This document shows, in pieces, positions 37,201 to 46,908 of a DNA stretch of 64,000 bases (position 1 is the stretch's first letter; each line of letters opens with the position of its first letter). This DNA is from Zhongshania antarctica. Lineage in GTDB: Bacteria; Pseudomonadota; Gammaproteobacteria; Pseudomonadales; Spongiibacteraceae. Below the pieces are notes generated by a model. It ran no database searches, was not told where the DNA came from, and saw only the letters and a list, made by a program, of their open reading frames with translations. The position numbers were made by a program, and so were the translations under genes. Location: the NCBI RefSeq assembly GCF_014202945.1, contig NZ_JACHHW010000001.1, forward strand, positions 310,001-374,000, read 5' to 3'.

Positions 37201-38246
37201 TAATACATATACCCCATAATACGCTTAAGGAGATTTTCGCGTTCGGTTTCCCGCAGACGGCGACCTTTTTGGTAATTCAGGAAAATCAGCGATTCAGCCT
37301 TATCGTCGCCCACAGGGCGCAATTCCACTACGTAGCGACTCAAATTTGGGCGGCGGGCACTGAAAATTCGCGAAAACCAACCCATCTCCTCTGCATCAGG
37401 ATCAAGATAGGTGAGCCAGTATTTATTCACTTCGCGACGATCATCTTCTATCTCAAAACCGGCTTTAACCAACGCTAAACCCAGAGCAGCCCACGCGCGA
37501 TCTTCTGGTAAGAGAAGGCGTAAATAGCGGCCGTCAGCGCCGTCTTCGGCGCCCTCTAGAAAAATCTTACCCTTGCCATCGCTACGCTGAGCCAGCATCG
37601 ACACTGACGCGTCGGCCTCGCTATCGGCTAAATACTGGGCGACAACCCGCACCATCTGCGACTCACGTTCTAGCGAGTCGGACGCCACCGGCCAAGCATC
37701 ACCGCCGTTGATCTGGGTGAGTATATGAATTTCACTGGTGCCTTTTTGCACACCTTGATCTAGACGGAAACGAAAACGCTCACGCGTGCTGCCGTCACCG
37801 TTCGGATCACGCCACTCGGTTTCTATTATTGCAGTAGCGCCATCGGCACGCGCCACTTTCAATCCAGCACGACCAAGGAATACCCGCATCCGCGGCCAAA
37901 CTTGATTTGGATCTCCGTCCAGCAATATCCAGCTCTTACCTTCTAAAGTTTGAATTTTAACTTCAGCAGTACCCACATTTTTAGTAAGTGGTTCAGGGCG
38001 TGGTAAATCAAATTTACCCGGCAATACCGTGTGGGTTTGCAAACCAGGCACGACATACTTATCGTCCAGCGAGGCTGAACTGATTTCGGCTGGCAATTCC
38101 AGTGGTGCACTTAATTTTGCCTGACGGTAGTCGTCTCCGCGATCACGAAATGCGCCATTATCGCCAAACATACAGCCGGACAATACCACCAGCCCGAGAC
38201 TCGCTGTCATCAATCGAAATACGGTGCTGTGCATAGTTTCGCTCAT
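37200..38246 (-). CDS. bamC: Outer-membrane assembly lipoprotein BamC
   Basis: 348 residues. The N-terminus has a lipobox in GLVVLSGC and the conserved unstructured segment (YRQAKLSAPLELPAEI), then the first helix-grip domain (SWILLDGDPNQVWPRMRVFL) and the second (DRAWAALGLALVKAGFEIED). The ATG at 38246 follows the dapA TAA directly; another at 38234 is possible and would leave the lipobox near the usual distance. BamC is an accessory part of the BAM complex that inserts barrel proteins. Confidence 0.9.
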   Translation of the reverse strand: MSETMHSTVFRLMTASLGLVVLSGCMFGDNGAFRDRGDDYRQAKLSAPLELPAEISSASLDDKYVVPGLQTHTVLPGKFDLPRPEPLTKNVGTAEVKIQTLEGKSWILLDGDPNQVWPRMRVFLGRAGLKVARADGATAIIETEWRDPNGDGSTRERFRFRLDQGVQKGTSEIHILTQINGGDAWPVASDSLERESQMVRVVAQYLADSEADASVSMLAQRSDGKGKIFLEGAEDGADGRYLRLLLPEDRAWAALGLALVKAGFEIEDDRREVNKYWLTYLDPDAEEMGWFSRIFSARRPNLSRYVVELRPVGDDKAESLIFLNYQKGRRLRETERENLLKRIMGYMY

Positions 38247-39125
38247 TTAGTCTAATAATCCCGATTGTTTCAGGGCTTCTGCCACTTGGGGTCTAGCGGC
38301 TTCGCTAAGCAGTGTTAAGGGTAAACGAATACCGTCTTCCATCAGGCCCATCGCAAGCATGGCCCACTTCACCGGAATTGGGTTTGACTCCACAAACAGG
38401 CGTTCATGTAAAATTTGCAGGGGTGCGTCCGCCAGTTCTGCCGCCGTTTTGTCGCCAGCCATGGCCGCCACACAAACCGCTTTTACCGCTGCCGGCGCAA
38501 TATTAGCAGTAACGGAAATATTGCCTTTACCGCCAAGGAGCATTAGTTCTGCCGCCGTCGCATCGTCGCCAGAAAAGACACTGAGCTTGTCGCCAACGGC
38601 ATCGATAAGCGCTTTACCCCGCGCCATATCACCCGTCGCATCTTTTATCGCAATAATATTTGGGTGCTCAGCCAAACGGATAGTCGTGTCATTAGCCATA
38701 TCACAGGCGGTACGACCTGGCACATTGTAGAGAATTTGGGGAATGGCCACCGCATTGGCTATCGCCATATAGTGCTGATAGAGGCCTTCTTGGGTCGGCT
38801 TATTGTAATAAGGCGTCACCAATAAGCAGGCATCTGCGCCCACTTCGCGGGCAACCTCGGTCAGTTCAATGGCCTCAGCCGTCGAGTTGGCGCCAGTACC
38901 GGCAATCACTTTCATCCGCCCAGCCACTTGGTCAACACAGGCTTTAATCACCATTTTGTGCTCGTCCATGGCCAGTGTTGCAGACTCGCCGGTAGTGCCG
39001 ACTGCCACTATACCGTCAGTGCCCTGCTCGACATGCCAGTCGATTAAGCGTGCCAAGGCCTGCCAGTCTATGCTGCCATCGCTGTGCATCGGTGTTACTA
39101 GGGCGACAATGCTACCCGAAATCAT
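38247..39125 (-). CDS. dapA: 4-hydroxy-tetrahydrodipicolinate synthase
   Basis: 292 residues from the ATG at 39125 (MISGSIVALVTPM), supported by GGAGA upstream. Hallmarks: VGTTGESATL (the T-T pair lines the active site), LLVTPYYNKPTQEGLY, YNVPGRTACDM and the Schiff-base lysine in IIAIKDATGD. It condenses pyruvate with aspartate semialdehyde, the first step to lysine and diaminopimelate. First gene of the operon. Confidence 0.96.
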   Translation of the reverse strand: MISGSIVALVTPMHSDGSIDWQALARLIDWHVEQGTDGIVAVGTTGESATLAMDEHKMVIKACVDQVAGRMKVIAGTGANSTAEAIELTEVAREVGADACLLVTPYYNKPTQEGLYQHYMAIANAVAIPQILYNVPGRTACDMANDTTIRLAEHPNIIAIKDATGDMARGKALIDAVGDKLSVFSGDDATAAELMLLGGKGNISVTANIAPAAVKAVCVAAMAGDKTAAELADAPLQILHERLFVESNPIPVKWAMLAMGLMEDGIRLPLTLLSEAARPQVAEALKQSGLLD

Positions 39126-39315
39126 GCCTGTATCTCCAAAAATGGTGCAAGCCGCCAATGGTACTGGCCTGTGCCACGCAGCTCAAGGGACAAATCACTG
39201 TAAGGCAGCGGAATCTCGAACGAATCCGTGCAAACATGGTCTATAACATATGTCTTGATGGCGTTAAGACCTATAATGCACCGCGTTTTGCCCATGTGAG
39301 ACAGGAGAAAAGCCA

Positions 39316-39801
39316 ATGCGTTTCCTAGTAATAGTATTTCTGTTTATTTTGGCGCCTATGAGTATTGCCGACCCGTGGCGCACCGACCCGATCACACCCA
39401 TGGACGAGCGTTACATGGACAACAGCCGCAAGGAACTCAACGACCTTGCCCGAATTGAACTGGGCCGCAGCTTTGGCCAAGGCCGCGACAGCGACCTAAG
39501 ACTGATACAAACCCTGCTTGACCGCAAACTCATCAGGGGCGACCAAACCTCACTACTGCAGGCCATGGGCATAGTGTTAGGCGATCATCTGCGCAAAGAA
39601 CACAATTTAAAGTGGGTGATATATATTGATCGTGTCGGCCGCAGTCGCGCGCTAGAAGTTCCTTTTAAAGACGAGGCCATATTTCCCGTCACCCAAATTT
39701 CTAGTCGCGCTGCGGTGGGCGCCGATATTGACGTTAAGGCAATTTACGAACGTTTAGAGCGCGAAATTGTCCGCGCCAAAAAGAAGATTATTGTCCGTTA
39801 A
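39316..39801 (+). CDS. Exported DUF3806 protein
   Basis: 161 residues with an N-terminal signal peptide (MRFLVIVFLFILAPMSIA). The mature part contains QAMGIVLGDHLRKEHNLKW and EAIFPVTQISSRA, the two phrases that define DUF3806. The conserved pattern is a helix, then a strand leading to a Pro-Val/Leu-Thr motif. Function unknown. AGGAGA precedes the start. Divergent from dapA; convergent with the AEC transporter, 7 bases apart. Confidence 0.75.
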   Translation: MRFLVIVFLFILAPMSIADPWRTDPITPMDERYMDNSRKELNDLARIELGRSFGQGRDSDLRLIQTLLDRKLIRGDQTSLLQAMGIVLGDHLRKEHNLKWVIYIDRVGRSRALEVPFKDEAIFPVTQISSRAAVGADIDVKAIYERLEREIVRAKKKIIVR

Positions 39802-39808
39802 ATCGCGT

Positions 39809-40696
39809 TCAGTGCACACCGAGAAAATAGAGTAAAACGGGGATGCTGACAAAGCTGATCAGTGTTGAGCTAACCACCATCCCCGCCACGGTATCTGGCT
39901 CACGCCGATACTGCATCGCTAGCAAATAATTAAACACCGCTGCCGGTGTTGCCGATTGCAGCAATATCACATTGCGCAACATACCCTCTAGCTCCAAGAC
40001 GTATACCGTCACCACGCCGCCACCCAAGCCAACCAGCAGCCGTAAACACCCCAGGCCCAGCGACTTTCCGGCCCCCTGCAGACGCAAGCTGCTCAAGGAA
40101 ACCCCAAGGGTGATTAACATCAAGGGTATCGACATGCCACCCAGTAAACTCAAGCTATTTTGTATCGACAGCGGCAAGGTCCAGTGATTAAAAATCAAAA
40201 TGCAGGCAAGTGCCCCGGCGTAGATAATCGGCGAGCTGAGCATACCCTTCACCATTGCCTTGCCGCTGAGTACAGCAACGCCAAACGAGAAGTGCGAAAT
40301 GGTGGTCACCAAAAAAATCCCTAAACCAATGGCCAAACCTTCTTCACCAAAGGCAAACAAACACAACGGCAGCCCCATATTGCCGAAATTACCAAAGATC
40401 AGGGGGATCAAGAAATCGCGCACATTCAGCCGGAAAAACACGCACACAGCGGCGGCAAACGCGGCGCTAAAACCCAGCATGCAAAAACTGGCGAGCAAGA
40501 CCTGCTGCAGCAACTCGGCCGAAATAGCGGTTTTACTAAGCGTACCGACTATCAGGGCTGGCGCGCCAATCCACAGCACAATTCGACGCACAAATTCGTG
40601 GTCGAAGGGCTGTTTAAAGCGCACCCAAAACACACCAATGGCAGCACAGAATATCACCGGCAGAACAACCGGCACTAAAGGCGAGATTAAGGACAT
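39809..40696 (-). CDS. AEC-family transporter (auxin efflux carrier type)
   Basis: 295 residues with ten membrane segments in the 5+5 arrangement of AEC permeases. The loops LIFGNFGNMGLPLCLF (with the conserved N-x-G-N/F pattern) and LQSATPAAVFNYLLAMQYRR match the family's discontinuous helices. Bacterial members move malate, malonate or other organic anions, or act as uncharacterised efflux pumps. No metabolic gene next to it hints at the substrate. Confidence 0.85.
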   Translation of the reverse strand: MSLISPLVPVVLPVIFCAAIGVFWVRFKQPFDHEFVRRIVLWIGAPALIVGTLSKTAISAELLQQVLLASFCMLGFSAAFAAAVCVFFRLNVRDFLIPLIFGNFGNMGLPLCLFAFGEEGLAIGLGIFLVTTISHFSFGVAVLSGKAMVKGMLSSPIIYAGALACILIFNHWTLPLSIQNSLSLLGGMSIPLMLITLGVSLSSLRLQGAGKSLGLGCLRLLVGLGGGVVTVYVLELEGMLRNVILLQSATPAAVFNYLLAMQYRREPDTVAGMVVSSTLISFVSIPVLLYFLGVH

Positions 40697-40841
40697 GGGT
40701 TTCCGACGAGAGGTGCAGTTTGTGTGGCTAAGGAAAAGGCATTATCACGGGATATAGCGCAAATTCCAAGGAGCTGCAACGCATCCATTCCTCGTCTTAC
40801 AACGTAAACACCACTACGTCACGATTGCCTAGGTTCTCAAA

Positions 40842-41057
40842 ATGAATGCTGTTAACCCCAAGAAACTGCTCAATAGTAAATGGACCGCCGTTAGCCCCCA
40901 AAATAAGGAGAAACATTTTGTTATTACCGAAGTCGAGTTCGATGAATACCAAACCCTATACCACTGCATGATCGAAGCGGTAATGAGCAAACGCAGCTAC
41001 ACTTTACAGTGGCGAGAACTACGTGATGCCAACCAGTGGCTCTGTGGGTGGCAGTAA
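40842..41057 (+). CDS. Trp-rich small protein (TIGR02450 family)
   Basis: 71 residues. It shows the family's opening NPKKLLNSKWTAVSPQNKEK, where three aromatic/Lys positions are invariant, and ends with W residues in LQWRELRDANQWLCGWQ. TIGR02450 proteins are Trp-rich and of unknown function. It is convergent with the SDR gene at the end of the F420 operon, 17 bases apart. Confidence 0.8.
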   Translation: MNAVNPKKLLNSKWTAVSPQNKEKHFVITEVEFDEYQTLYHCMIEAVMSKRSYTLQWRELRDANQWLCGWQ

Positions 41058-41073
41058 ACCCACTTTCCTATGT

Positions 41074-41835
41074 TTAAAATTGGTCTGGACGCAACATGGC
41101 GTCGTGACCGCCATCAACGAATACGATGGCGCCAGACATAAAACTGGCTTTATCACTGAGTAAAAAGCACACCACCTCCGCTATTTGATCTGGCTGGCCA
41201 ATGGCACCCAGGGGTACGCTGTCGCCAAAATCCCTCATAACCTGCCCTAAATCCTTATCGGCTAGCACTTTGTCGCTCAGCGGTGTGTTGACAATACCCG
41301 GTGCTACCGCGTTGATCCGCACACCCTGACGCGCGTAATCTGGCGCGTTGCGACGCAACCAACAGCTCAACGCGTGTTTAGAACCCGCGTAGGCCGTGTG
41401 AGCATCTTTACTCGTGATCATCTCACCGGCGGCAGCTTCGTCATCAGCCAGCAATAATTTCACGTAGTCGTCGTGAGCGGTCATGACAGCGGAGTTAGAT
41501 GAAATCATCACAATACTGCCCTTGCGCCGCACCAGTAAGTCTAAAACCCCTTCCGTGACCGCAACCGCAGCGAAATAATTCACCTGACTAATTAGCGACA
41601 GTGGCCGCACCGACGGGCCAAGCCCCGCACAGGGTATAAAGCCGTCTAAGCCCGCTGGAGCGAGCGCGCGGATTCCATCAATGGCCTTTTGCCGCCCCGA
41701 CGCATCTGCGAGATCAACACAAACATCGCCCTCGTACAGATCGACCACAATAACCTCGTGGCCCAAAGCCCGAAGCTGCGTTTTTATAGCCGCACCAATT
41801 CCGGTGGCACCACCCGTTAGAGCATAAATTCCCAT
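41074..41835 (-). CDS. SDR oxidoreductase resembling 3-alpha-hydroxysteroid dehydrogenase/carbonyl reductase
   Basis: 253 residues from the ATG at 41835 (AAGGAAA upstream). It has the NAD(P) motif TGGATGIGAAI and the catalytic Y-x3-K in YAGSKHALSCW. The overall sequence, including the unusually spaced middle insertion (VKLLLADDEAAAGEMITSK), the CAGLGP phrase and the ending FVDGGHDAMLRPDQF, follows Comamonas 3-alpha-HSD/carbonyl reductase closely. It would interconvert a hydroxyl and a ketone on a steroid or related ring. It is the last gene of the F420 operon. Whether it uses NAD(P)H alone or is only neighbour to F420 genes is not known. Confidence 0.68.
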   Translation of the reverse strand: MGIYALTGGATGIGAAIKTQLRALGHEVIVVDLYEGDVCVDLADASGRQKAIDGIRALAPAGLDGFIPCAGLGPSVRPLSLISQVNYFAAVAVTEGVLDLLVRRKGSIVMISSNSAVMTAHDDYVKLLLADDEAAAGEMITSKDAHTAYAGSKHALSCWLRRNAPDYARQGVRINAVAPGIVNTPLSDKVLADKDLGQVMRDFGDSVPLGAIGQPDQIAEVVCFLLSDKASFMSGAIVFVDGGHDAMLRPDQF

Positions 41836-41894
41836 TATTTTTATTTTCCTTGGATGGATATGCCGCTGCGTCAAGCAGCGGTCGATTAAAGCTC

Positions 41895-44357
41895 TCAGCT
41901 CGTGGCGATAACATCCTCGGTGCTGATTTGCTTACTCCGCTCATATTTATGCGCTGGGGTGTTCACCACCTCGCTAAGTGGTGCGGCACTGCGTGAACGC
42001 AAATTCTGCTGCGGATCGGCTGAGCCGTACAAGGTATTACGCTGAAAGGCTTGCCGACCCGCACGCCGAATACGCCCTTCCATCAGTTCAGGCGCAGCCT
42101 CTTGACCGTGAACAGCACCTGCCGCACGAGTAATGGTTTCATTCATTAAGGTGCCGCCCAGGTCGTTTACACCGGCATTGAGCAATGCTTCGACCCCCTG
42201 CTCGCCCATTTTGACCCACGACGCCTGAATATTGTCGATCAAACCGTTAAACACCAAGCGCGCCACGGCGTGCATTAAAATAGCCTCGCGAAAACTCGGG
42301 CCGCGGCGAGCGCGCCCTTTCAGATAAATAGGTGCTTCTGGCGGCACAAAGGGCAGCGGCACAAACTCGGTAAAACCACCGGTTTTTTCTTGCAAGGTCC
42401 GCACCCGCAATAAATGCCGCGCCCACGACCGGTAGTTGTCTACATGGCCATACATAATCGTTGCCGTAGAACGCAGCCCAACTTTATGGGCTGCCGCCAT
42501 GACGGCGAGCCACTGCTCGGTATTGATTTTATCTGGGCAGAGAACCGCTCTCACCTCGTCGTCTAAAACCTCTGCAGCCGTACCTGGCAAAGTGTGTAAA
42601 CCAGCCTCTTTAAGCTGCCTGAGATACGTCTCGAGATCCAAGCCCAAAGTCTCCGCACCCTGCCAAACCTCTAAAGGCGAGAACGCGTGAATGTGCATAT
42701 CGGGCGTCGCGGCGCGTAAAGTGGCAACAATATCTAGGTAGGTTTGCCCGGTGTATTCAGGGTGAATCCCGCCCTGCATACAAACTTCAGAAGCACCGCG
42801 TTGCCAAGCCTCTTTGGCCCGTCGGGCGATTTCTTCACCGGACAAATCATAGGGCCGACCCCGCAAATTTTCGCTCAATTTTCCCTTCGAAAAGGCGCAA
42901 AACTGGCATTTAAAATAGCAGACATTGGTGTAATTAATATTGCGAGTAACCACGTAGCTAACGCGATCACCGCAGCGCTGTTGGCGCAGGGTATTTGCGG
43001 CGCGGCACACCGCAGCAAAATCACTACCACGCGCCGTGAAAAGGCGAATAATATTGTCTTCACTCAACGCCTCGGCGCGCATGGCCGCCGCAAGGATGTT
43101 CTGTATGTCCGCCGAAACCGCCGGTGCCAGCTTACTGGCTTCACTGGCGAGCAGCGCCAGATCCACTGCAGGCGCTTCAAAGTCTTGCCCGGCCACCCAG
43201 TCATCTTCTTTCGGCAAGCCTTGGCCATCGCTATAGTGAAAAACCTTGGTGTGCAAGGCAGGATCAAGCCAGCGCGAGTAGTCCTGTACATAGCGCGGAT
43301 AAATAGTTAAACGTTCATGCAGGTGCTTGCCCGCCGCCGCGGTTTCTCTTGCCAAAGTTTCTAGGTGCGGCCAAGGCGCCTCAGGGTTAACAAAATCGGG
43401 GGTTAAGGGCGACACGCCGCCCCAGTCATTTAAACCCGCCGCAACGAGCTGAGGCAATACGCCAGGGCTGAGGTTCGGCGGCGCCTGAATACTCATCTGC
43501 GAACCGAAAATAAGCCGTGCAACGGCAATCGTCCACAGCAGTTCATTTAAATCGGGCTCGGGCGCAGTGGCCATTTTGGTATTCGGTTTGGCGCGAAAGT
43601 TTTGAACAATCACTTCCTGCAAATGGCCGTAGCGGCGGTGTCGCGCGCGCAATGCCAGCAGTGATTCCACCCGCTCCAAACGAGTTTCACCAATACCAAT
43701 CAAAATGCCTGAAGTGAACGGCACCGCCGCGCGCCCCGCCCGTTCAATTGTCGCCAAACGCAATTCGGGGTCTTTGTCAGGAGAGCCGTAATGCGGCATG
43801 CCTTTCTCGCAAAGGCGGGCCGATGCGGACTCCAACATAATGCCCATGGATGCCGACACGGGGCGCAACATGGCGATTTCTTCATCGCTCATGCAACCGG
43901 CATTAATATGGGGAAGTACATTGGTTTCGGTCAGGACTCTGCCGGCGACATGAGCGAGATATTCTAATGTGGTCGAAAAGCCCATTTGCGCGAGCGCTTC
44001 CCGCGCCGCGCGGTAGCGTAGTTCAGGCTTTTCACCCAAGGTAAACAGGGCTTCTTTGCAGCCCATGCTCTCAGCGACTTTCACTTGCGCTAGCACCTGC
44101 TCGACAGGCAAATACGCTTGTTCGATCTTTTTGGGCGTTTTCGCAAAAGTGCAGTAATGGCAAACATCGCGGCACAAATGTGTTAGTGGAATAAACACTT
44201 TACGCGAATAACTCACCCCATTATTAAAGCCGCGATCACGTAGCTGCGCGGCGGCCTGCATCAAGGCAGGGCTGTCGCTAAGCTCGGCTAGGCGCAAGGC
44301 ATCTGCCTCACTTAATCCCTCCGCTGCCACTTCCGTTAAATAGCCCGTCGCTGTCAT
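41895..44357 (-). CDS. fbiC: F420 precursor synthase FbiC (CofG-CofH fusion)
   Basis: 820 residues from the ATG at 44357, which overlaps the cofC stop (ATGA). Two radical SAM modules: a CofG-like half with CRDVCHYC at residues 61-68, and a CofH-like half with CYFKCQFC at residues 480-487. Each half also has its own conserved substrate motifs (NFRAKPNTKM; FVPLPFVPPEAPIY). Together they make 7,8-didemethyl-8-hydroxy-5-deazariboflavin (Fo), the chromophore of F420, from tyrosine and the riboflavin-pathway intermediate. The fused arrangement is typical of actinobacteria; archaea split it. Confidence 0.94.
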   Translation of the reverse strand: MTATGYLTEVAAEGLSEADALRLAELSDSPALMQAAAQLRDRGFNNGVSYSRKVFIPLTHLCRDVCHYCTFAKTPKKIEQAYLPVEQVLAQVKVAESMGCKEALFTLGEKPELRYRAAREALAQMGFSTTLEYLAHVAGRVLTETNVLPHINAGCMSDEEIAMLRPVSASMGIMLESASARLCEKGMPHYGSPDKDPELRLATIERAGRAAVPFTSGILIGIGETRLERVESLLALRARHRRYGHLQEVIVQNFRAKPNTKMATAPEPDLNELLWTIAVARLIFGSQMSIQAPPNLSPGVLPQLVAAGLNDWGGVSPLTPDFVNPEAPWPHLETLARETAAAGKHLHERLTIYPRYVQDYSRWLDPALHTKVFHYSDGQGLPKEDDWVAGQDFEAPAVDLALLASEASKLAPAVSADIQNILAAAMRAEALSEDNIIRLFTARGSDFAAVCRAANTLRQQRCGDRVSYVVTRNINYTNVCYFKCQFCAFSKGKLSENLRGRPYDLSGEEIARRAKEAWQRGASEVCMQGGIHPEYTGQTYLDIVATLRAATPDMHIHAFSPLEVWQGAETLGLDLETYLRQLKEAGLHTLPGTAAEVLDDEVRAVLCPDKINTEQWLAVMAAAHKVGLRSTATIMYGHVDNYRSWARHLLRVRTLQEKTGGFTEFVPLPFVPPEAPIYLKGRARRGPSFREAILMHAVARLVFNGLIDNIQASWVKMGEQGVEALLNAGVNDLGGTLMNETITRAAGAVHGQEAAPELMEGRIRRAGRQAFQRNTLYGSADPQQNLRSRSAAPLSEVVNTPAHKYERSKQISTEDVIATS

Positions 44358-45115
44358 AAGGTATTCCACTCGGACAATGCCGATTCTGTATGGGCAATCA
44401 AGGCATCAACATTGGCTTCAGTGTTCATGGTATTAAGCCGTTGCGCGATGCCAGTGTCATGCAAAAATGTCAGGGTATGGGTGGCAACTCCAGTTCTAGG
44501 CAATGCCAACAAACGCAATAAATCCTCGCGCGTATCAATGTCTTGACCGATGCCGGGCAGTTGTAAGACCTGGGCGGGAATCCCTATTCGACGGGCTTCC
44601 TCGCGATGCAATGCACAGCTATCAGCACCATATGCGAGATTTAAGGGCCGCGCGGGGTCACACACTAAGATATTACTACCGCGCTGATGGCGATCGGTAA
44701 CGATGCTCAAGCCGGAGTTACCTGCAGCGAGCAGCTGCTGGTGCTGACGAATTACCGTATCGAGTTCACTGTTACAGAGTAATGGTAAATCACCATGTAC
44801 CACCATCACCGTATTTTGCTCGCCGACCGCAATAGACTGTATTTTCGCCAACGCGGCGGTAACCACCGCACTCAAGCCGCGCACCGCAAAACTGCGTTCA
44901 GACCAACACTCGACACGATAATGCTCCGCTAATAACTGCGCGGCGGGGTCATCTGAGACCAGCACCACTCGTTCAAAGTCGGGGTGGACCGACATCACCG
45001 TTAAAACGTCTTCGACCATCGCATGGAATAGGCCGCGTCGCTCAGATACCGTTAGGCTACCCGACAAGCGCTGTTTGGCCTGAACAAAATCTTTTAATGG
45101 CAGCAGTGCCCACAT
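44354..45115 (-). CDS. cofC: F420 pathway guanylyltransferase CofC
   Basis: Start at 45115 (MWALLPLKDFVQAKQRL); the frame runs upstream for 24 codons. 253 residues. NTP-transferase features: the N-terminal LPLKDFVQAKQRLSG nucleotide-binding segment, VMVVHGDLPLL (metal site DxPL) and the substrate region RHQRGSNILV. It activates a three-carbon acid (2-phospholactate, phosphoenolpyruvate or 3-phosphoglycerate in different lineages) with GTP for CofD. About 45 residues beyond the usual end form an extra C-terminal helix. It overlaps fbiC by 4 bases. Confidence 0.85.
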   Translation of the reverse strand: MWALLPLKDFVQAKQRLSGSLTVSERRGLFHAMVEDVLTVMSVHPDFERVVLVSDDPAAQLLAEHYRVECWSERSFAVRGLSAVVTAALAKIQSIAVGEQNTVMVVHGDLPLLCNSELDTVIRQHQQLLAAGNSGLSIVTDRHQRGSNILVCDPARPLNLAYGADSCALHREEARRIGIPAQVLQLPGIGQDIDTREDLLRLLALPRTGVATHTLTFLHDTGIAQRLNTMNTEANVDALIAHTESALSEWNTL

Positions 45116-45146
45116 ACATTTTTTCACTTTATAGATGATTTTTATT

Positions 45147-46133
45147 TTAATTGCGCAGCGCAATTCCTGCAGCAAAATCCAAAACAATCTCGGCCAAACG
45201 CATTTTACTGCTCACATCACTCATCATCGTGGGCGCGACACACACTTCTATTCCCAGCGATGCGACGTCGTCGGCGCAGTCGGCGTCTTGTTCATCCAAA
45301 ACATAACCGTCGAGCAGATCACCATAATGCTGGGCCACCGCAGTCGCAGTGGCTGGCATCGCCAACTCCCGCATCATTTTCGCCGCAGGGCCTTTTACCG
45401 CACGGCCAGCAATTATCGGCGACACTGCGATAACAGGCGCTTTAGTCGCATTTAATAGCGCCCGACACCCTGGAATCGACAAAATAGGATCAACACTCAC
45501 AAAAGGATTAGACGGACAAATAATTACTGCGGCGAGCTCGTCACCTTGCAGGAGATCGACAATAGCTGGGTGCAACTGCGCAGTCTCGATGCCATCAAAG
45601 GCCAAGCCACGCACTTCTGGTTCACACTTGTCGCGAACAAAATACTCTTGGAACTCGAGCCAGCCCTGATCGGTGTTAACTTTGGTGGCGACTTTATCTT
45701 CGCTCATCGGCAATAGGGTCTGTGCAATGCCTAAGCCGCAGCACAGTTTCTCCGTTACCTCAGCCAGACTAGAACCGGTCGCCAGCATTTGACTGCGAAA
45801 AATATGCGTTGCGGCGTCTTGGTCGCCGATTTGAAACCACTCGTCACCGCCGAGCCTGCGCATGGCAATCCCTGTCCGCCAGCTTTCGTCCTTTAACCCC
45901 CAGCCCCGGGTTTCATCATTTAGGTCAGCTAAGGCATACATGACCGAATCAAGATCTGGGCATATTCGCAGACCCCAATAATCAAAATCATCTGCGGTAT
46001 TCGCAGCAATAGTGAGTTGACCGCCCTTGAGCACGCCAGCGAGTCCCCGCGCCAATTTAGCGCCACCCACGCCGCCGGTTAATGCCAGTATTCGCCCCTG
46101 AAAATCAGAGTCAGCTAAGTGATGAGTACTCAT
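45147..46133 (-). CDS. cofD: 2-phospho-L-lactate transferase CofD
   Basis: 328 residues. The N-terminal GGVGGAKLARGL loop binds the nucleotide-linked substrate; ANTADDFDYWGLRICPDLDS and CPSNPFVSVDPILSIPG are the other CofD signatures, the last matching the Fo-binding wall. It joins the activated three-carbon unit to Fo to give F420-0 (or its dehydro- or 3PG variant). Start overlaps the cofE stop at 46133. Confidence 0.93.
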   Translation of the reverse strand: MSTHHLADSDFQGRILALTGGVGGAKLARGLAGVLKGGQLTIAANTADDFDYWGLRICPDLDSVMYALADLNDETRGWGLKDESWRTGIAMRRLGGDEWFQIGDQDAATHIFRSQMLATGSSLAEVTEKLCCGLGIAQTLLPMSEDKVATKVNTDQGWLEFQEYFVRDKCEPEVRGLAFDGIETAQLHPAIVDLLQGDELAAVIICPSNPFVSVDPILSIPGCRALLNATKAPVIAVSPIIAGRAVKGPAAKMMRELAMPATATAVAQHYGDLLDGYVLDEQDADCADDVASLGIEVCVAPTMMSDVSSKMRLAEIVLDFAAGIALRN

Positions 46134-46903
46134 TAGCGAAACATGTCCCTATCTCGGTCACGAATTAAGGAAGCCGAACCATCATTCGAGGGACGCAATT
46201 TAGCGCCCCGCACCAACACTAATGGCATTGCCTCGCTGCCCTGCCCCATCAAAAAAGATGCCGCGGCGGCGAGTTCATCAGCAACCGCCACTTCGGTAAT
46301 CTCTAGCGCACGACCGAAGAGATCCTGCTCACCGATACGATTTTCTACCGGTTCAAAACCTGCCGTGCCTATGGCAAAACCGAGGCTGCCATTGCGCCAA
46401 GCTCGCCCTGCGCTGTCGTTAATAATAATATTAACCTGTGCACCGGTTTTAACAGCCAGTGCCTCGCGCAAGCGTTGGGCGCTGGCATCTGGATTTTCTG
46501 GCAACAGCAACAAACGAGGGTTGCTGTCATCACTAAGAATATTAGAGCGGTCAATACCGGCATTAGCATGAACATAGCCTAATTTATGTTCAACAATAAC
46601 CACCCCCGGCCGACGACGTAGAACAGCGCGCGACTCGCGCAGTAAAACCTCCATGTGACGAGGGTCTTTATCGCATTCAAGCGCTAAGGCATGCGCCTCG
46701 GGGCCGGGTTCCACGTCGTTTAAAAAAGCGTAGCGTCCCTCAGCCTTCGAGACAATTTTTTGAGCCAGTACCAAGACATCGCCGTTTTGCAACGCTAAGT
46801 TCGCTTGATTTAGCGCACTTAGCGTCAACGCGCAAAGATCGTCGCCAGGTTCCACCAGGGGAATACCCGGCACCGCATGTAATGTCAGAGCGCCTTGCGT
46901 CAT
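46133..46903 (-). CDS. cofE: F420-0:gamma-L-glutamate ligase CofE
   Basis: 256 residues, the single-domain CofE form without the C-terminal FMN-reductase domain that actinobacterial FbiB carries. Motifs present: GDVLVLAQKIVSKAEGR (GTP/metal-binding), a run of glutamate-contacting residues in ESRAVLRRRPGVVIVE, and INDSAGRAWRNGSLG near the end. It adds the oligoglutamate tail. Without a fused reductase, a PEP-derived dehydro-F420 would need another reducing enzyme. Confidence 0.9.
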   Translation of the reverse strand: MTQGALTLHAVPGIPLVEPGDDLCALTLSALNQANLALQNGDVLVLAQKIVSKAEGRYAFLNDVEPGPEAHALALECDKDPRHMEVLLRESRAVLRRRPGVVIVEHKLGYVHANAGIDRSNILSDDSNPRLLLLPENPDASAQRLREALAVKTGAQVNIIINDSAGRAWRNGSLGFAIGTAGFEPVENRIGEQDLFGRALEITEVAVADELAAAASFLMGQGSEAMPLVLVRGAKLRPSNDGSASLIRDRDRDMFR

Positions 46904-46908
46904 ATTAA

